A DNA stretch of 64,000 nucleotides from Hydrogenophaga sp. (GCA_011391495.1 JAABQK010000010.1:26240-90239); one strand, 5' to 3'. Counted from the stretch's first letter, positions 41,969 to 52,764 are shown. Notes: a model not told the origin generated them from the sequence alone. Made by a program: numbers and translations.

Positions 41969-42652
41969 TCATGGGGTCGGGTGGGGGGCGGCAGCAGGCG
42001 CCGTCGATCTGGGAAGGGTCTTTTTCGGCACGCCAGGCGCAATCACGCCCATGGAGACGATGTAGGTCAGCGCTTCGTCCACACTCATCTGGAGCTCCAG
42101 ACAATCGCTGCGGCGCACCACCACGAAATACCCGCCGGTCGGGTTGGGCGTGGTGGGCACGAAGACACTGAGGAACTCATCGTTCGCGCTGAGCGCACCC
42201 GGCTGGGACTGGATGTGTTGCAGCACCTCGCCGCTGGGAGCCCCGGTCTGAAAACCGATGGTCCACATGCCGGCGTGCGGCCATTGCACCAGCAGCGCCT
42301 TGCGAAAGGCGTTGCCCTTTTCGGAAAACAGCGTGTCCGAAATCTGCTTGACGCCCGAATAGATGGAGCGCACCACCGGGATGCGGTGCAACAGGGCATG
42401 CCACCAGTTGATGAGCCGGTTGCCGATGATGTTGGAAGCCAGCGCACCGATGGAGAGCACCACCACCAGCGCAAAGATCACGCCCAGGCCCGGGATGTGC
42501 ATGCCGAACAGCTGGTCGGGCTGCCAGCTCTGCGGCAGGATGTGCAGCGTCTGGTCCAGCGTGGAAACGACCCAGTCCAGCACCCACAGCGTGATGATCA
42601 GGGGCACCAGGACCAGCAGGCCGGCCAGCAGCCACTTGCGCAGGGAGGGCAT
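41969..42652 (-). CDS. DUF502 family membrane protein
   Basis: This 227-residue protein has two membrane helices (about 8-32 and 53-78), then the family segment RIPVVRSIYSGVKQISDTL and a soluble beta-rich part with VFVPTTPNPTGGYFVVV. This matches DUF502, a family of unknown function usually encoded between fmdB and aspS in Betaproteobacteria, as here. The C-terminal tail is Pro/Ala-rich. Confidence 0.9.
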   Translation of the reverse strand: MPSLRKWLLAGLLVLVPLIITLWVLDWVVSTLDQTLHILPQSWQPDQLFGMHIPGLGVIFALVVVLSIGALASNIIGNRLINWWHALLHRIPVVRSIYSGVKQISDTLFSEKGNAFRKALLVQWPHAGMWTIGFQTGAPSGEVLQHIQSQPGALSANDEFLSVFVPTTPNPTGGYFVVVRRSDCLELQMSVDEALTYIVSMGVIAPGVPKKTLPRSTAPAAAPHPTP

Positions 42653-42664
42653 GGGGTGCTGGTC

Positions 42665-43018
42665 TCAGGTGGTCGGCGTTGAACCGCTGGTCGGGGCGGC
42701 AGGGCTTGCAGCAGGCGCAGCGGTGCTGGGGGCCGCAGCGGCCGCTGCCGCATCGCCCGCCGGTTTGCCCGCGGCATCGGGTGCGGTCGTTCCGCTCTCG
42801 CCACCCGCCACGACCGGTGCGGCAGTGGCACCACTGGCGCCACGGAAGTCGGTGACATACCAGCCCGAACCTTTGAGCTGGAAACCGGCGGCGGTCACCT
42901 GTTTCTGGAAGCTGGACTGACCACAGGCCGGGCAGACGGTCAGCGGGTCATCGGACATTTTCTGCAACACGTCCTTGGCATGGCCGCAGGACGCGCACTT
43001 GTAGGCATAGATGGGCAT
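42665..43018 (-). CDS. FmdB family zinc-ribbon protein
   Basis: This 117-residue protein starts MPIYAYKCASCGH and has a second pair CPACGQ, forming one zinc ribbon (residues about 8-38), followed by a KGSGWYVTDF segment typical of FmdB proteins and an Ala/Thr/Pro-rich tail. FmdB was first described as a regulator of formamidase genes, but this common class has no proven function. It heads the fmdB-DUF502-aspS operon, with a TATAAT box about 110 nt upstream. Confidence 0.88.
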   Translation of the reverse strand: MPIYAYKCASCGHAKDVLQKMSDDPLTVCPACGQSSFQKQVTAAGFQLKGSGWYVTDFRGASGATAAPVVAGGESGTTAPDAAGKPAGDAAAAAAAPSTAAPAASPAAPTSGSTPTT

Positions 43019-43128
43019 GGCAAAAGCAGTTGGTGAAAGGGGTCGCAAGAAGCGCCAGAACGCTGGCGCCGGGCACAAGGGCCGGCCCGGCGGTATTTGG
43101 ACCAGGCACAAACGCAACAAAACCCGTC

Positions 43129-43134
43129 ATTATA
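43129..43134 (-). promoter_or_regulatory. -10 element (TATAAT) upstream of fmdB-DUF502-aspS
   Basis: On the minus strand a perfect TATAAT lies 110 nt before the fmdB start, inside a spacer of 182 nt after ubiB. There is no good -35 hexamer 16-18 nt upstream. In such GC-rich DNA a perfect -10 in an intergenic region is notable, so a promoter is likely. Confidence 0.5.
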
Positions 43135-43200
43135 AATTGGGGGTGGTTCCTCTGGCGGCCGGACCTGCAGAGAACATGGAACCGCCCCGCTGGCGGCGAC

Positions 43201-44766
43201 TCACCAGAGCCGCACGCGCACCAGCAACTGCATGACGAGCAGGCCGATCAGGAACCCGACGCCACCCCACACGATGGCTTGCAGCAGCCGGTTGGTGCGG
43301 CGCTGCTCGGCCAGCAGGGTGTCGAGCTCCCGCCGCAGTTCGTGTGGGCGGTGCTGCAGGAAATCGTGCACCAGGCGCGGCAGCGCGGGCAGCAGCTTGG
43401 CGTACTGCGGCGCTTCGGCCTTGAGCTGCTGCAACAGCTTTTGCGGGCCGACCTGCTCGACCATCCACTTCTCCAGGAAGGGCTTGGCGGTGTTCCACAG
43501 GTCCAGCTCGGGGTCCAGATCGCGGCCCAGACCCTCGATATTGAGCAGGGTTTTCTGCAACAGCACCAGCTGCGGCTGGATTTCCACGTGGAAACGGCGG
43601 GAGGTCTGGAACAGGCGCATCAGCACCATGCCAAGCGAGATTTCCTTCAGCGGACGGTCGAAATACGGCTCGCACACCGCGCGGATGGCCGACTCCAGCT
43701 CATCCACCCGGGTGTCTGCGGGCACCCATCCACTCTCGATGTGCAGCTCGGCCACCCGCTTGTAGTCGCGCCGGAAAAAAGCCGTGAAGTTCTGGGCCAG
43801 GTACTCCTTGTCGAACTCGGTGAGCGTGCCGACGATGCCGAAATCCAGCGAGATGTAGCGACCGAAGGTGGCCGGGTCCACGCTGACCTGGATGTTGCCC
43901 GGGTGCATGTCGGCGTGAAAGAAGCCGTCCCGAAACACCTGGGTGAAGAAGATCGTCACCCCGTCGCGCGCCAGCTTCGGGATGTCCACCCCGCGGCGCA
44001 GCAGCTCGTCCACCTTGTTGATCGGCAGGCCGTGCATGCGCTCCATCACCATGACCTCCGTGTGGCAGTAGTCCCAGAGCATTTCAGGGATCAGAACCAG
44101 GTCCAGCCCCTGCATGTTGCGGCGCAGCTGGGCCGCATTGGAAGCTTCCCGCAGCAGATCCAGCTCGTCGTGCAGGTACTTGTCGAATTCACCGACCACC
44201 TCGCGCGGCTTGAGGCGCTTGCCGTCCGCCGAGAGGTTCTCCAGCCAGCCAGCCATCAAGCGCATGAGGCTCAGGTCTTTTTCGATCACCGGCAGCATGT
44301 TGGGCCGCAGCACCTTCACGGCCACCTCGCGCCCACCATGGCGGCCGTCCCGCAAAGTGGCAAAGTGCACTTGGGCGATGGACGCGCTCGCCACCGGCAC
44401 CTGCTCAAAATGGGTGAAGACCGCGTCCAGCGGTTTGCCAAAGGCACGCTCGACGGTGGCGACCGCCACCGCACTGGGAAAAGGCGGCACGCGGTCCTGC
44501 AGCCGGGCAAGTTCATCGGCGATGTCGGGCGGCAACAAGTCGCGCCGGGTGGAGAGAACCTGGCCAAACTTGACAAAGATCGGGCCCAGCCGCTCCAGCG
44601 CCTCCCGCAGGCGCTGCCCGCGTGGCGCGTCCAGCGTGCGACCGATCGAAACGATGCGCGTCAGCAGCCGCAGCATCGGGTGGCGGAAGCTGGACAGGAC
44701 CAGCTCGTCCAGCCCGTAGCGCAGCACCACCCAGAGAATGAAAACGCCGCGAAACAGGCGCCTCAT
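43201..44766 (-). CDS. ubiB: Ubiquinone biosynthesis kinase-like protein UbiB
   Basis: UbiB is an atypical kinase/ATPase of the ABC1/ADCK family needed for ubiquinone synthesis. The 521-residue protein has the KxGQ motif in [11 protein letters not shown], the Ala-rich [12 protein letters not shown] loop, EVAVKVLRP (Lys), the HADMHPGNI catalytic segment and LDFG. The C-terminus carries a membrane helix pair near residues 495-518. It overlaps ubiJ by 4 nt. Confidence 0.95.
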   Translation of the reverse strand: MRRLFRGVFILWVVLRYGLDELVLSSFRHPMLRLLTRIVSIGRTLDAPRGQRLREALERLGPIFVKFGQVLSTRRDLLPPDIADELARLQDRVPPFPSAVAVATVERAFGKPLDAVFTHFEQVPVASASIAQVHFATLRDGRHGGREVAVKVLRPNMLPVIEKDLSLMRLMAGWLENLSADGKRLKPREVVGEFDKYLHDELDLLREASNAAQLRRNMQGLDLVLIPEMLWDYCHTEVMVMERMHGLPINKVDELLRRGVDIPKLARDGVTIFFTQVFRDGFFHADMHPGNIQVSVDPATFGRYISLDFGIVGTLTEFDKEYLAQNFTAFFRRDYKRVAELHIESGWVPADTRVDELESAIRAVCEPYFDRPLKEISLGMVLMRLFQTSRRFHVEIQPQLVLLQKTLLNIEGLGRDLDPELDLWNTAKPFLEKWMVEQVGPQKLLQQLKAEAPQYAKLLPALPRLVHDFLQHRPHELRRELDTLLAEQRRTNRLLQAIVWGGVGFLIGLLVMQLLVRVRLW

Positions 44767-45404
44767 GCCGAAGGCCCATCGCCGCTCGCGGTACCGGGAT
44801 CCGTTGCGGACGGCGCGGCCGTTCCGGGACCGAAGGGCGGACGGGGCGGGAAACCCTCAGGCAAGCGGTTGACAAAGGCCTTGACCGCCTGCGAAGCGCC
44901 GCGCGCGAAGCGGCCCAGCGTGTGCGCCATGGCATCGCCCACCAGGCGCGAGAGGTCTTCCTCCACGTCCCAGCGCACGTTATCCACCAGCCAGGCCACT
45001 TCGGCTGCGAGCTGCACATCGCCCTGGATGTCCACGCCAGGCTTGTCGCCCGAGATCACGCTCTGGGCGATGGAGAAAGGCGACGTTTGCGTGAGCGTGA
45101 CGGTCAGTTCCGCCTGCACACCCGGCGCCGGGCGTTCCAGCAGGCCGGCGGGCGTGGCCGCCAGCGTGAGGTAGAAATCTCCCCACTGCATCCGCACCGG
45201 CTTGGCCTTCTGCCGCTTCAGGCGCTCCTGCGCCTGTGGCTCCTGCGTCAGCACGTGGTTGAGAAACAGCACCAGCCGGTTCTGCAACTCGTCGACCACC
45301 CACTCGGGCGGATGGACGCTGCCCAGCAAGGCCTGGAGGAAACTCAGCGGGGACCGGCTGCCTGCGGTGGCACCGGAAGAAGAATCGGGAGGTACATTTT
45401 TCAT
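44763..45404 (-). CDS. ubiJ: Ubiquinone biosynthesis accessory factor UbiJ (SCP2 domain)
   Basis: UbiJ binds ubiquinone intermediates with an SCP2-like lipid-binding domain and works with UbiK in the Ubi complex. The 213-residue protein has [18 protein letters not shown], an SCP2-type beta region ([32 protein letters not shown]) and an acidic helical tail. Its place between ubiE/Tim44 and ubiB fits the ubiE-ubiJ-ubiB order of proteobacteria. The overlap with ubiB is ATGA. Confidence 0.9.
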   Translation of the reverse strand: MKNVPPDSSSGATAGSRSPLSFLQALLGSVHPPEWVVDELQNRLVLFLNHVLTQEPQAQERLKRQKAKPVRMQWGDFYLTLAATPAGLLERPAPGVQAELTVTLTQTSPFSIAQSVISGDKPGVDIQGDVQLAAEVAWLVDNVRWDVEEDLSRLVGDAMAHTLGRFARGASQAVKAFVNRLPEGFPPRPPFGPGTAAPSATDPGTASGDGPSA

Positions 45405-45453
45405 GGCCCCCCGATTTTGACGGATAAAGCGGGACCGGCCCGCCGCTCAGGCC

Positions 45454-46446
45454 TTATTGGAGCGCCTGCACGCCCGCCACCAGCCAGCCACCCGTGCCGC
45501 TCTTGGGCCGGGTGATGTTCCAGACTTCTCTGAATGGGTTGGGGCCTGACGAGACGTCCTCGCGGATCAGACCGGAAAACTCCACGCTCGCCATGTATTC
45601 CAGGTCCAGCTCCTCGATACCCAGCAGCTGGGCTTCGAGCATCACCACCTCGGTATGGTTCGCGCTGGAGCCGCTGGTCTGCTCGCGCTCAGCCAGTTGG
45701 CTCTTGATCTGCTCCAGCATGCCGTCGGTCATCATCGCGCGCAGACTGGGAATGTCGGAACGGTCCCAGGCATCTTGCAGGCTCACGAAATTGGCCTTGG
45801 ATGCATTCAGAAAACCCTCGACATCAAACCCGGCAGGAACACCCCAGGACGAAGAACCGGACAGGGCAGAGCCGATCGTGGAGCCCCCGGCGGCGGCACC
45901 GTGAACGTCTAGCCCCGCAGTGTTGCGCTCCCATGGACGGGCCGAGGCGTCATTGCCCACGTTCTGCGGGCTGTAGCCGCGTGGTGTGGCGGGGTCAAAC
46001 TGCGAATGCCCGGTTGAACCCGCACTCTGGTACGCGAGGCCCGAGCGCGGGGCGGCCGGCGCGCGACGCGCTTTGACCATGCGGATCACCGCCACGACCA
46101 GCACCGCCAGCAAGGCAAACATCAGCAACTGGGCGAAGCCTTCACCCAGGCCCAGCGACGAGGCCAGCCAGGCAAGACCCAGCCCCGCAGCCAGGCCGCC
46201 GAGCATCGTGCCCCAGGAGCGTTTGGGAGCCGCAGTGGCAGGCGTCTGAGCAGCCGGACGGGGGGCTGCGCCTGGTACCGGGGCCTGCTGTGGCGCCGTC
46301 TGAGCGCTGGTCGGAGCGGTGCTGCGCTGCGTCACATGGCCCGACTGCTTGCCGAACGACAGACCACCGCCCAAACGCTTGGCCCAGGCTTCCTGCGCCC
46401 CGATCACCAAGGCGCACACCAGAAGAACCGACCACAACCTGCTCAT
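45454..46446 (-). CDS. Tim44-like domain protein (membrane-anchored)
   Basis: This 330-residue protein has a signal peptide (cleavage near EAWA, residue 22), a Pro/Ala/Thr-rich linker, a membrane-spanning pair (about 80-115) and a C-terminal Tim44-like domain from about 200 (FLNASKANFVSLQDAWDR, LRAMMTDGMLEQIK, VEFSGLIRED). Bacterial Tim44-like proteins are thought to act at the membrane; the function is not settled. A GGGAG ribosome binding site lies 7 nt before the ATG. It sits between ubiE and ubiJ. Confidence 0.88.
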   Translation of the reverse strand: MSRLWSVLLVCALVIGAQEAWAKRLGGGLSFGKQSGHVTQRSTAPTSAQTAPQQAPVPGAAPRPAAQTPATAAPKRSWGTMLGGLAAGLGLAWLASSLGLGEGFAQLLMFALLAVLVVAVIRMVKARRAPAAPRSGLAYQSAGSTGHSQFDPATPRGYSPQNVGNDASARPWERNTAGLDVHGAAAGGSTIGSALSGSSSWGVPAGFDVEGFLNASKANFVSLQDAWDRSDIPSLRAMMTDGMLEQIKSQLAEREQTSGSSANHTEVVMLEAQLLGIEELDLEYMASVEFSGLIREDVSSGPNPFREVWNITRPKSGTGGWLVAGVQALQ

Positions 46447-46486
46447 TGTTTTGCTCCCTCGAAAAAATGGACACCGACCTCGGCGA

Positions 46487-47218
46487 TCAGCACTTGATGC
46501 CCACATGCAGCGCCACCACACCCGCGCTGAGGTTGTGCACATCCACATGCCCGAACCCTGCCGCCTTCATCATCTGACGCAGTTCTTCCTGGCCCGGGTG
46601 CATGCGGATGGATTCGGCGAGGTAGCGGTAGCTGTGTTCGTCATTGGCCACCAGCTTGCCCAGTTTCGGCAGGATGTTGAACGAGTACCAGTCATATGCC
46701 TTTTCGAGCGGCTTAGCGACCCGGGAAAACTCCAGCACCAGCAATTTACCGCCCGGCTTGAGAACCCGATGCATCTCGACCAGCGCCTGGTCCTTGTGCG
46801 TCATGTTGCGCAAACCGAAGGCCACCGACACGAAATCGAATGACCCGCTGGCGAAGGGAAGCATCTCGGCGTCGCACACCATCGTGGGCAGCACCACACC
46901 CAGGTCCACCAGCCGGTTGCGCCCTTCGCGCAACATGGCCTCGTTGATGTCGGTGTGCACCACCCGACCCGCGGGGCCCACCTTCTTTGCGAATGCCAGC
47001 GACAGGTCACCGGTGCCGCCGGCGATGTCGAGCACCTGCTGGCCGGGCTGCGGGTTGGCCACCGTGAGGGCGTAGCGCTTCCAGACACGGTGCAGGCCGG
47101 CCGACATGAGATCGTTCATCACGTCGTATTTGGGCGCAACCGAGTCGAACACGCTGCGCACGCGCTGCGCTTTTTCCCGTTCGTCGACCGTCTTGAAACC
47201 GAAATGTGTGGAAGCCAT
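46487..47218 (-). CDS. ubiE: Ubiquinone/menaquinone methyltransferase UbiE
   Basis: UbiE C-methylates the benzoquinone ring in ubiquinone synthesis using SAM. The 243-residue protein starts [20 protein letters not shown], has [17 protein letters not shown], the SAM-binding [13 protein letters not shown], and the family motif [17 protein letters not shown]. It lies 17 nt after the DUF971 gene. Confidence 0.96.
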   Translation of the reverse strand: MASTHFGFKTVDEREKAQRVRSVFDSVAPKYDVMNDLMSAGLHRVWKRYALTVANPQPGQQVLDIAGGTGDLSLAFAKKVGPAGRVVHTDINEAMLREGRNRLVDLGVVLPTMVCDAEMLPFASGSFDFVSVAFGLRNMTHKDQALVEMHRVLKPGGKLLVLEFSRVAKPLEKAYDWYSFNILPKLGKLVANDEHSYRYLAESIRMHPGQEELRQMMKAAGFGHVDVHNLSAGVVALHVGIKC

Positions 47219-47235
47219 GCACGAATCCTATGCGC

Positions 47236-47649
47236 TTAATGGCTGCCGCAGCCGCTCCCACCCTTCTCGGGCATCGGGGCGTCGCGGTTCATGCCGGCCT
47301 TGAGCAGCCGCTCGTTGTAATCGGCCCACAGTTCGGCCTGTTTTGAGCCCAGGAAATACAGGTAGTCCCAGGAGAAGATGCCGCTGTCGTGACCATCGGT
47401 GAACGTGGGCTGCACCGCATAGTTGCCCACCGGCTCCAGCGCCAGGATGCCCACCTCGCGCTTGCCGGTCTGCAGCACTTCCTGCCCCGGCCCGTGGCCC
47501 TGCACCTCGGCCGACGGCGAATACACGCGCATCAGCTCAAACGGGATGCGGAAATCGCTGCCATCCGAAAAGCTGATCTGCAGCACCCGCGACTGGCTGT
47601 GCAGCGTGATGTCCTGCGGTGTCGGGGTGGTCTTGTCGAGTCCGGCCAT
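47236..47649 (-). CDS. DUF971 family protein
   Basis: This 137-residue protein has the DUF971 (GBBH-like) domain: ITLHSQSRVLQISFSDG, FRIPFELMRVYSPSAEV, and VGNYAVQPTFTDGHDSGIFS leading to WDYLYFLG. DUF971 proteins are small iron-sulfur or metal-related proteins; the exact job is not known. The C-terminus PEKGGSGCGSH has a single Cys and His. In Burkholderiales it is regularly encoded next to ubiE, as here. Confidence 0.9.
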   Translation of the reverse strand: MAGLDKTTPTPQDITLHSQSRVLQISFSDGSDFRIPFELMRVYSPSAEVQGHGPGQEVLQTGKREVGILALEPVGNYAVQPTFTDGHDSGIFSWDYLYFLGSKQAELWADYNERLLKAGMNRDAPMPEKGGSGCGSH

Positions 47650-47677
47650 GACTGTCTCCTGTTGTGTTGATGCGCTG

Positions 47678-50600
47678 TCAGACGAGCACGCGTTCGATGC
47701 CACCCTGGTTGGCCTGTGCCACGTACTCGGGCAGCCACTGTTCACCCAGGATCTGCCGCGCCATCTCGACCACGATGTAGTCGGCCTCGAGCAGGCCGTT
47801 GTTCAGGTCGTCGCCGTAGCGCGTCAGTCCCTGCAGGCAGCTCGGGCACGAGGTCAGCATCTTGATGTTGTCCTGGGCGCCCACGGTGCCGGCGGCGCGC
47901 AGCGCGGCTTCGCCCTTCCGGATCTCTTCTTCCTTGCGGAAGCGGATCTGGGTCGAGATGTCGGGCCGCGTCACGCCCAGCGTGCCGCTCTCGCCGCAGC
48001 AGCGCTTGCTCTCGATCACGTTGTCGCCCACCAGCGCCTTCACCGTCTTCATCGGGTCCTGCAGCTTCATCGGCGTGTGGCAGGGATCGTGGTACAGGTA
48101 GCCGCCCTGCCCGGCCGGCAGCGTGATGCCTTTTTCCAGCAGGTATTCGTGGATGTCGATGATGCGGCAGCCGGGGAAGATCTTGTCGAACTCGTAGCCC
48201 TGCAGCTGGTCGTAGCAGGTGCCGCAACTCACCACCACGGTCTTGATGTCGAGGTAGTTCAGCGTGTTGGCCACGCGGTGGAACAGCACCCGGTTGTCGG
48301 TGATGATTTTTTCCGCCTTGTCGAACTGGCCCGAGCCGCGCTGCGGGTAACCGCAGCACAGGTAGCCCGGCGGCAACACGGTCTGCACACCGGCGTGCCA
48401 CAGCATGGCCTGCGTGGCGAGGCCCACCTGGCTGAACAGGCGCTCGGAACCGCAGCCGGGGAAATAGAACACCGCCTCCGTCTCGCTCGTCGTGCCGACC
48501 GGGTTGCGGATGATCGGCACGTAGTCCCTGTCCTCGATGTCCAGCAGCGCGCGCGCCGTCTTCTTGGGCAGGCCACCGGGCATCTTCTTGTTGATGAAAT
48601 GGATCACCTGCTCCTTGATCGGCGCCGGGCCCAGCGTGGCGGGTGGTGCGCTGGTCTGCTTGCGGGCTGCGATCTTCAACACCTTGTTGGCCAGGCGCTG
48701 TGCCTTGAAACCCACGTCCACCATGGCCGAGCGCATGAGCTTGATGGTCTCGGGGTTGGTGGCGTTCAGGAAGAACATGGCCGCGGCGTTGCCCGGGCGG
48801 AAGCTCTTCTGCCCCATCTTGCGCAACAGGTTGCGCATGTTCATCGTCACGTCGCCGAAGTCGATCTTCACCGGGCACGGCGAGAGGCACTTGTGGCAGA
48901 CCGTGCAGTGGTCGGCCACGTCTTCGAATTCTTCCCAGTGCTTGATGCTGATGCCGCGGCGCGTCTGCTCTTCGTACAGGAAGGCCTCGACCAGCAACGA
49001 GGTCGCCAGGATCTTGTTGCGCGGGCTGTAAAGCAGGTTGGCACGTGGCACGTGGGTGGCGCAGACCGGCTTGCACTTGCCGCAGCGCAGGCAGTCCTTG
49101 ACCGAATCGGCAATGGCACCGATGTCGCTCTGCTGCATGATCAGCGACTCGTGGCCCATCAGGCCGAAGCTGGGCGTGTAGGCGTTGGCGAGATCCGCGC
49201 TGCGCAGGCTGGTATCCGCGGCGAGACCTTGCACGCCCGCCAGTTCGCGCAGCAGCTTGCCTTTGTTGAAGCGGCCTTCCGGGTCCACCCTGGCCTTGTA
49301 CTCGGCGAAGGGTCGCAGCTCGTCGTCGGTCAGGAACTCCAGCTTGGTGATGCCGATGCCGTGTTCGCCCGAGATCACGCCGTCCAGGCTGCGCGCGAGC
49401 ACCATGATGCGGCCGACCGCTTCGTGCGCGGTCTGCAGCATCTCGTAGTCGTCGCTGTTGACAGGGATGTTGGTGTGCACATTGCCGTCGCCGGCATGCA
49501 TGTGCAGCGCCACCCAGACGCGACCCTTCAGCACGCGCTGGTGGATGGCCGTGCATTCAGCGAGGATCGTGGCGAACGCTGCCCCATTGAAGATGCCTTG
49601 CAGCGGTGCACGGATCTGCGTCTTCCAGCTGGCGCGCAGGCGGTGATCCTGCAACTGCGGGAACAGCGCATCCACATCGCGCAACCAGCCGGCCCAGAGC
49701 GAGCGGACCTCACGCACCAGCGCCAGCGCCTGCTGCACGCGGTCCTCCAGCAGCTCGGCGCTGGGGATGTCGTTGGCGTCGTCGGTCTTGCCCAGCGGCA
49801 GCTGACCGCGGGTGAAGAAGGTTTCCAGCGCTTCGCACAGCTTGAGCTTGTTGCGCAGCGAAAGCTCGATGTTGATGCGCTCGATGCCCTCGGTGTACTC
49901 GCCCATGCGCGGCAGCGGGATCACCACGTCTTCGTTCACCTTGAAGGCGTTGGTGTGCTTGCTGATGGCCGCGGTGCGCTTGCGGTCGAGCCAGAATTTC
50001 TTGCGCGCCTCGGCGCTGATGGCCACGAAGCCTTCACCGCTGCGGCCGTTGGCCAGGCGGATCACCTCGCTGGTGGCGCGCGCCACGGCGTCGGCGTCGT
50101 CGCCCACGATGTCGCCCACCAGCACCATCTTCGGCAAGGTGCCGCGTTTGCTCTTGGTCGCGTAACCCACGGCCTTGAGGTAGCGGTCGTCCAGGTGCTC
50201 CAGGCCCGCGAGGATGGCGCCACCAGGGCGCTTCATCTCGGCGAACATGAAATCCTTGATGTCCACGATGGACGGCACGCAGTCCTTGGGGTTGCCAAAG
50301 AACTCCAGGCACACGGTGCGCACGTGCTGCGGCATACGGTGCACCAGCCAGCGCGCGCTGGTGATCAGGCCGTCACAGCCCTCTTTCTGGATGCCCGGCA
50401 GGCCGGCGAGGAACTTGTCGGTCACGTCCTTGCCCAGGCCCTCCTTGCGGAAGGTGGCGCCGGGGATCACCAGCTGTTCGGTGCGGACGTGCGTCTTGCC
50501 GTTGGCTTCGAAGTATTTCAGTTCGAAGGTGGCGACCTCGGCGTCGTGGATCTTGCCGCGGTTGTGGTCCATGCGCGTGACTTCAAGCCACTGCGCCTGC

Positions 50601-51571
50601 GGTGTCACCATGCGCCAGCTCACCAGGTTGTCCAGCGCCGTGCCCCAGAGCACGGCCTTCTTGCCACCGGCGTTCATGGCGATGTTGCCACCCACGCACG
50701 AGGCCTCGGCCGAGGTCGGGTCCACCGCAAACACATGCCCCGCGCGCTCGGCAGCATCGGCCACGCGCTGCGTCACCACACCGGCTTCGGTCCAGATCGT
50801 CGGCAGCGCCTCGGTGTGGCCAGGCACTGCCACGAACTCCACCTCGGTCATGGCTTCGAGCTTTTCGGTGTTGATCACCGCGCTCTTCCAGGTCAGCGGG
50901 ATCGCGCCGCCGGTGTAGCCGGTGCCGCCGCCGCGCGGCACGATGGTGAGACCCAGCTCGAAACAGCCGCGCACCAACTCGGCCATCTCGGCCTCGGTGT
51001 CAGGCGTGAGCACCACAAACGGGTATTCCACGCGCCAGTCGGTCGCGTCGGTCACGTGCGACACGCGCGAGAGGCCGTCGAACTTGATGTTGTCCCTGGC
51101 GGTCAGGCGGCGCAACGCCTTGGTGGCGCGCTGGCGCAGCGCGGCCATCTCTTCGAACGAACGGGAAAATGCATCGACCGTGCCACGGGCAGCTGCCAGC
51201 AGCTCGGCCACCAGCGCATCACGTGCCGCATCGTCCTGAGGCGTACGGCGCTTCTGCACCTCGCCCAGGCGGTGGTGCAAGGCGTCCACCAGCGCGGCGC
51301 GGCGCTTGGGGTTGTCCAGCAGGTCGTCCTGCAGATACGGGTTGCGCTGCACGACCCAGATGTCGCCCAGCACCTCGTACAGCATGCGCGCCGAACGACC
51401 GGTGCGACGTTCGCCTCGCAATTCATCCAGCAAGCCCCAAGCCCGGGAGCCCAGCAGCCTCAGCACAATTTCACGATCCGAGAAAGAGGTGTAGTTGTAC
51501 GGGATCTCGCGCAGACGCGGCGCGTCATCGGCGAGGGTTTCCAGTAGCGAAAGCGGCGTGGGGGCGTTCAT
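47678..51571 (-). CDS. FAD/Fe-S oxidoreductase, DUF3683 + FAD-linked oxidase + heterodisulfide-reductase-like
   Basis: This is a 1297-residue fusion. Residues about 1-155 are the N-terminal DUF3683 part. Then comes a PCMH-type FAD-binding domain ([15 protein letters not shown] near 225) and the FAD-oxidase C-terminal domain ([14 protein letters not shown], then ISGEHGIGI). Two [4Fe-4S] motifs follow ([11 protein letters not shown] and [12 protein letters not shown]), then two CCG-type domains ([13 protein letters not shown] and SKRCCGESG). This is the layout of D-2-hydroxyacid (D-lactate or glycolate) dehydrogenases that feed electrons to quinone. Its exact substrate is unknown. It is the first gene of the run to DUF971-ubiE-Tim44-ubiJ-ubiB. 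Sequence before 51571 in the same frame is not conserved. Confidence 0.9.
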   Translation of the reverse strand: MNAPTPLSLLETLADDAPRLREIPYNYTSFSDREIVLRLLGSRAWGLLDELRGERRTGRSARMLYEVLGDIWVVQRNPYLQDDLLDNPKRRAALVDALHHRLGEVQKRRTPQDDAARDALVAELLAAARGTVDAFSRSFEEMAALRQRATKALRRLTARDNIKFDGLSRVSHVTDATDWRVEYPFVVLTPDTEAEMAELVRGCFELGLTIVPRGGGTGYTGGAIPLTWKSAVINTEKLEAMTEVEFVAVPGHTEALPTIWTEAGVVTQRVADAAERAGHVFAVDPTSAEASCVGGNIAMNAGGKKAVLWGTALDNLVSWRMVTPQAQWLEVTRMDHNRGKIHDAEVATFELKYFEANGKTHVRTEQLVIPGATFRKEGLGKDVTDKFLAGLPGIQKEGCDGLITSARWLVHRMPQHVRTVCLEFFGNPKDCVPSIVDIKDFMFAEMKRPGGAILAGLEHLDDRYLKAVGYATKSKRGTLPKMVLVGDIVGDDADAVARATSEVIRLANGRSGEGFVAISAEARKKFWLDRKRTAAISKHTNAFKVNEDVVIPLPRMGEYTEGIERINIELSLRNKLKLCEALETFFTRGQLPLGKTDDANDIPSAELLEDRVQQALALVREVRSLWAGWLRDVDALFPQLQDHRLRASWKTQIRAPLQGIFNGAAFATILAECTAIHQRVLKGRVWVALHMHAGDGNVHTNIPVNSDDYEMLQTAHEAVGRIMVLARSLDGVISGEHGIGITKLEFLTDDELRPFAEYKARVDPEGRFNKGKLLRELAGVQGLAADTSLRSADLANAYTPSFGLMGHESLIMQQSDIGAIADSVKDCLRCGKCKPVCATHVPRANLLYSPRNKILATSLLVEAFLYEEQTRRGISIKHWEEFEDVADHCTVCHKCLSPCPVKIDFGDVTMNMRNLLRKMGQKSFRPGNAAAMFFLNATNPETIKLMRSAMVDVGFKAQRLANKVLKIAARKQTSAPPATLGPAPIKEQVIHFINKKMPGGLPKKTARALLDIEDRDYVPIIRNPVGTTSETEAVFYFPGCGSERLFSQVGLATQAMLWHAGVQTVLPPGYLCCGYPQRGSGQFDKAEKIITDNRVLFHRVANTLNYLDIKTVVVSCGTCYDQLQGYEFDKIFPGCRIIDIHEYLLEKGITLPAGQGGYLYHDPCHTPMKLQDPMKTVKALVGDNVIESKRCCGESGTLGVTRPDISTQIRFRKEEEIRKGEAALRAAGTVGAQDNIKMLTSCPSCLQGLTRYGDDLNNGLLEADYIVVEMARQILGEQWLPEYVAQANQGGIERVLV

Positions 51572-51689
51572 GTGAGGTCGCAGGCGGTCAGCGAAAGGCG
51601 CTGGGCCGACGATGGTACCGCAGCGCACCAAACACACATCTGCGCTCCGGGTACTGGCACACTCGCGTACATCGCCCTTTCACGCCGCC

Positions 51690-52505
51690 ATGAACGACAC
51701 GCTACACCACAGCGGAGACCGGTCCGCACCCTGGCCCTACCCAAGGTGGATCGCCCACCGAGGTGCCGGCCAGCTCGCTCCGGAAAACACGCTGGCTGCG
51801 TTTCGCCTCGGTGCCGCACACGGCTATCGCATGTTCGAGTGCGATGCCAAGCTCAGCGCCGACGGCGTGGTGTTCCTGCTGCACGACGATACGCTGGATC
51901 GCACCAGCAACGGCCATGGCCTGGGAAGCGACCTGTCGTGGTCGGATCTGAGCCAGCTGGACGCGGGCAGTTGGCACTCGCGCCCGTACGCAGGTGAACC
52001 GCCGCCTACACTGGCAGCGGTGGCACGCTTCTGCCGGGCCAATGGCTGTCTGTTGAACATCGAGATCAAGCCCACGCCGGGCACCGAGGCCGCCACGGGC
52101 CGCGCGGTGGCCCTGGCGGCGGCGCAGCTGTGGAACGGCCCAGGCCGGGTGCCAGGGCAGCCGGCGCCGCCCGACCAGCCGCCTCCACTCTTGTCTTCGT
52201 TCCAGCCAGAGGCGCTCGCTGCTGCGCAGGCCGCTGCCCCGGCACTGCCGCGCGGCCTGCTGCTGGAAACGCTCTGGACCGGCTGGCTTGAAACGGCACA
52301 CACGCTGGGCTGCGCGGCGGTGATCTGCGACGAGCTGCTGTGGGACCAGACCACCCTGAGCAGGGTGCACAGGGCCGGCCTGCGGGCCCTGGCTTACACG
52401 GTGAACGAAACAGCGTCTGCAGAACGGCTGATCGGCCTGGGCCTGGACGGCCTCATCACCGACCGCATTGACCGGTTTGACCCGCAAGGGCCGATGAGCA
52501 CCTGA
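51690..52505 (+). CDS. ugpQ: Glycerophosphodiester phosphodiesterase
   Basis: This 271-residue cytosolic enzyme hydrolyses glycerophosphodiesters to glycerol 3-phosphate and an alcohol. It has the GDPD motifs IAHRGAGQLAPENTLAAF and ECDAKLSADGVVFLLHDDTL (Glu, Asp and His for metal and catalysis), and NIEIKPTPG. No signal peptide is present, which favours UgpQ over periplasmic GlpQ. The ATG at 51690 is in the spacer divergent from the DUF3683 dehydrogenase gene. The convergent small membrane-protein gene ends 1 nt after it. Confidence 0.93.
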   Translation: MNDTLHHSGDRSAPWPYPRWIAHRGAGQLAPENTLAAFRLGAAHGYRMFECDAKLSADGVVFLLHDDTLDRTSNGHGLGSDLSWSDLSQLDAGSWHSRPYAGEPPPTLAAVARFCRANGCLLNIEIKPTPGTEAATGRAVALAAAQLWNGPGRVPGQPAPPDQPPPLLSSFQPEALAAAQAAAPALPRGLLLETLWTGWLETAHTLGCAAVICDELLWDQTTLSRVHRAGLRALAYTVNETASAERLIGLGLDGLITDRIDRFDPQGPMST

Positions 52506-52506
52506 C

Positions 52507-52764
52507 TCAACGGCGCTGCAAGGTCGCCGCCAGCGTCCCCTGCACCAGCACCAGAGCGGCATAGGTCAGCATCTTGCCGTCGCGGCCGAAGACCCCCAGT
52601 CCCACCAGCAACACCAGCACGCCGGCACCCACGAGCCAGCCCAGCTCCCGCCGCCAGGAGGCCTGGCCACGGCCCCAGCGCAGGGCCAAGGTCAACAGGA
52701 CGGCCAGTCCGATGGCAGGCGCGACAAAGCCCAGCAGATGGGCCAGGAATGTGGTGAATGTCAT
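52507..52764 (-). CDS. Small hypothetical membrane protein
   Basis: This 85-residue protein has three hydrophobic stretches (about 5-28, 42-58 and 65-80) separated by basic loops (RWGRGQASWRREL, FGRDG). I do not recognise a family. The ATG at 52764 gives MTFTTFLAHLLGF; the frame is open further upstream through the hemA start, which is unlikely to be coding. It is convergent with ugpQ and divergent from hemA. Confidence 0.65.
   Translation of the reverse strand: MTFTTFLAHLLGFVAPAIGLAVLLTLALRWGRGQASWRRELGWLVGAGVLVLLVGLGVFGRDGKMLTYAALVLVQGTLAATLQRR

Noticed and set aside
47423..51547. 1374-codon open frame on the plus strand opposite the DUF3683 dehydrogenase gene
   Set aside because: It is a mirror frame in GC-rich DNA with low-complexity His/Arg/Gln-rich translation and no domain; the minus-strand product has clear FAD and Fe-S motifs.
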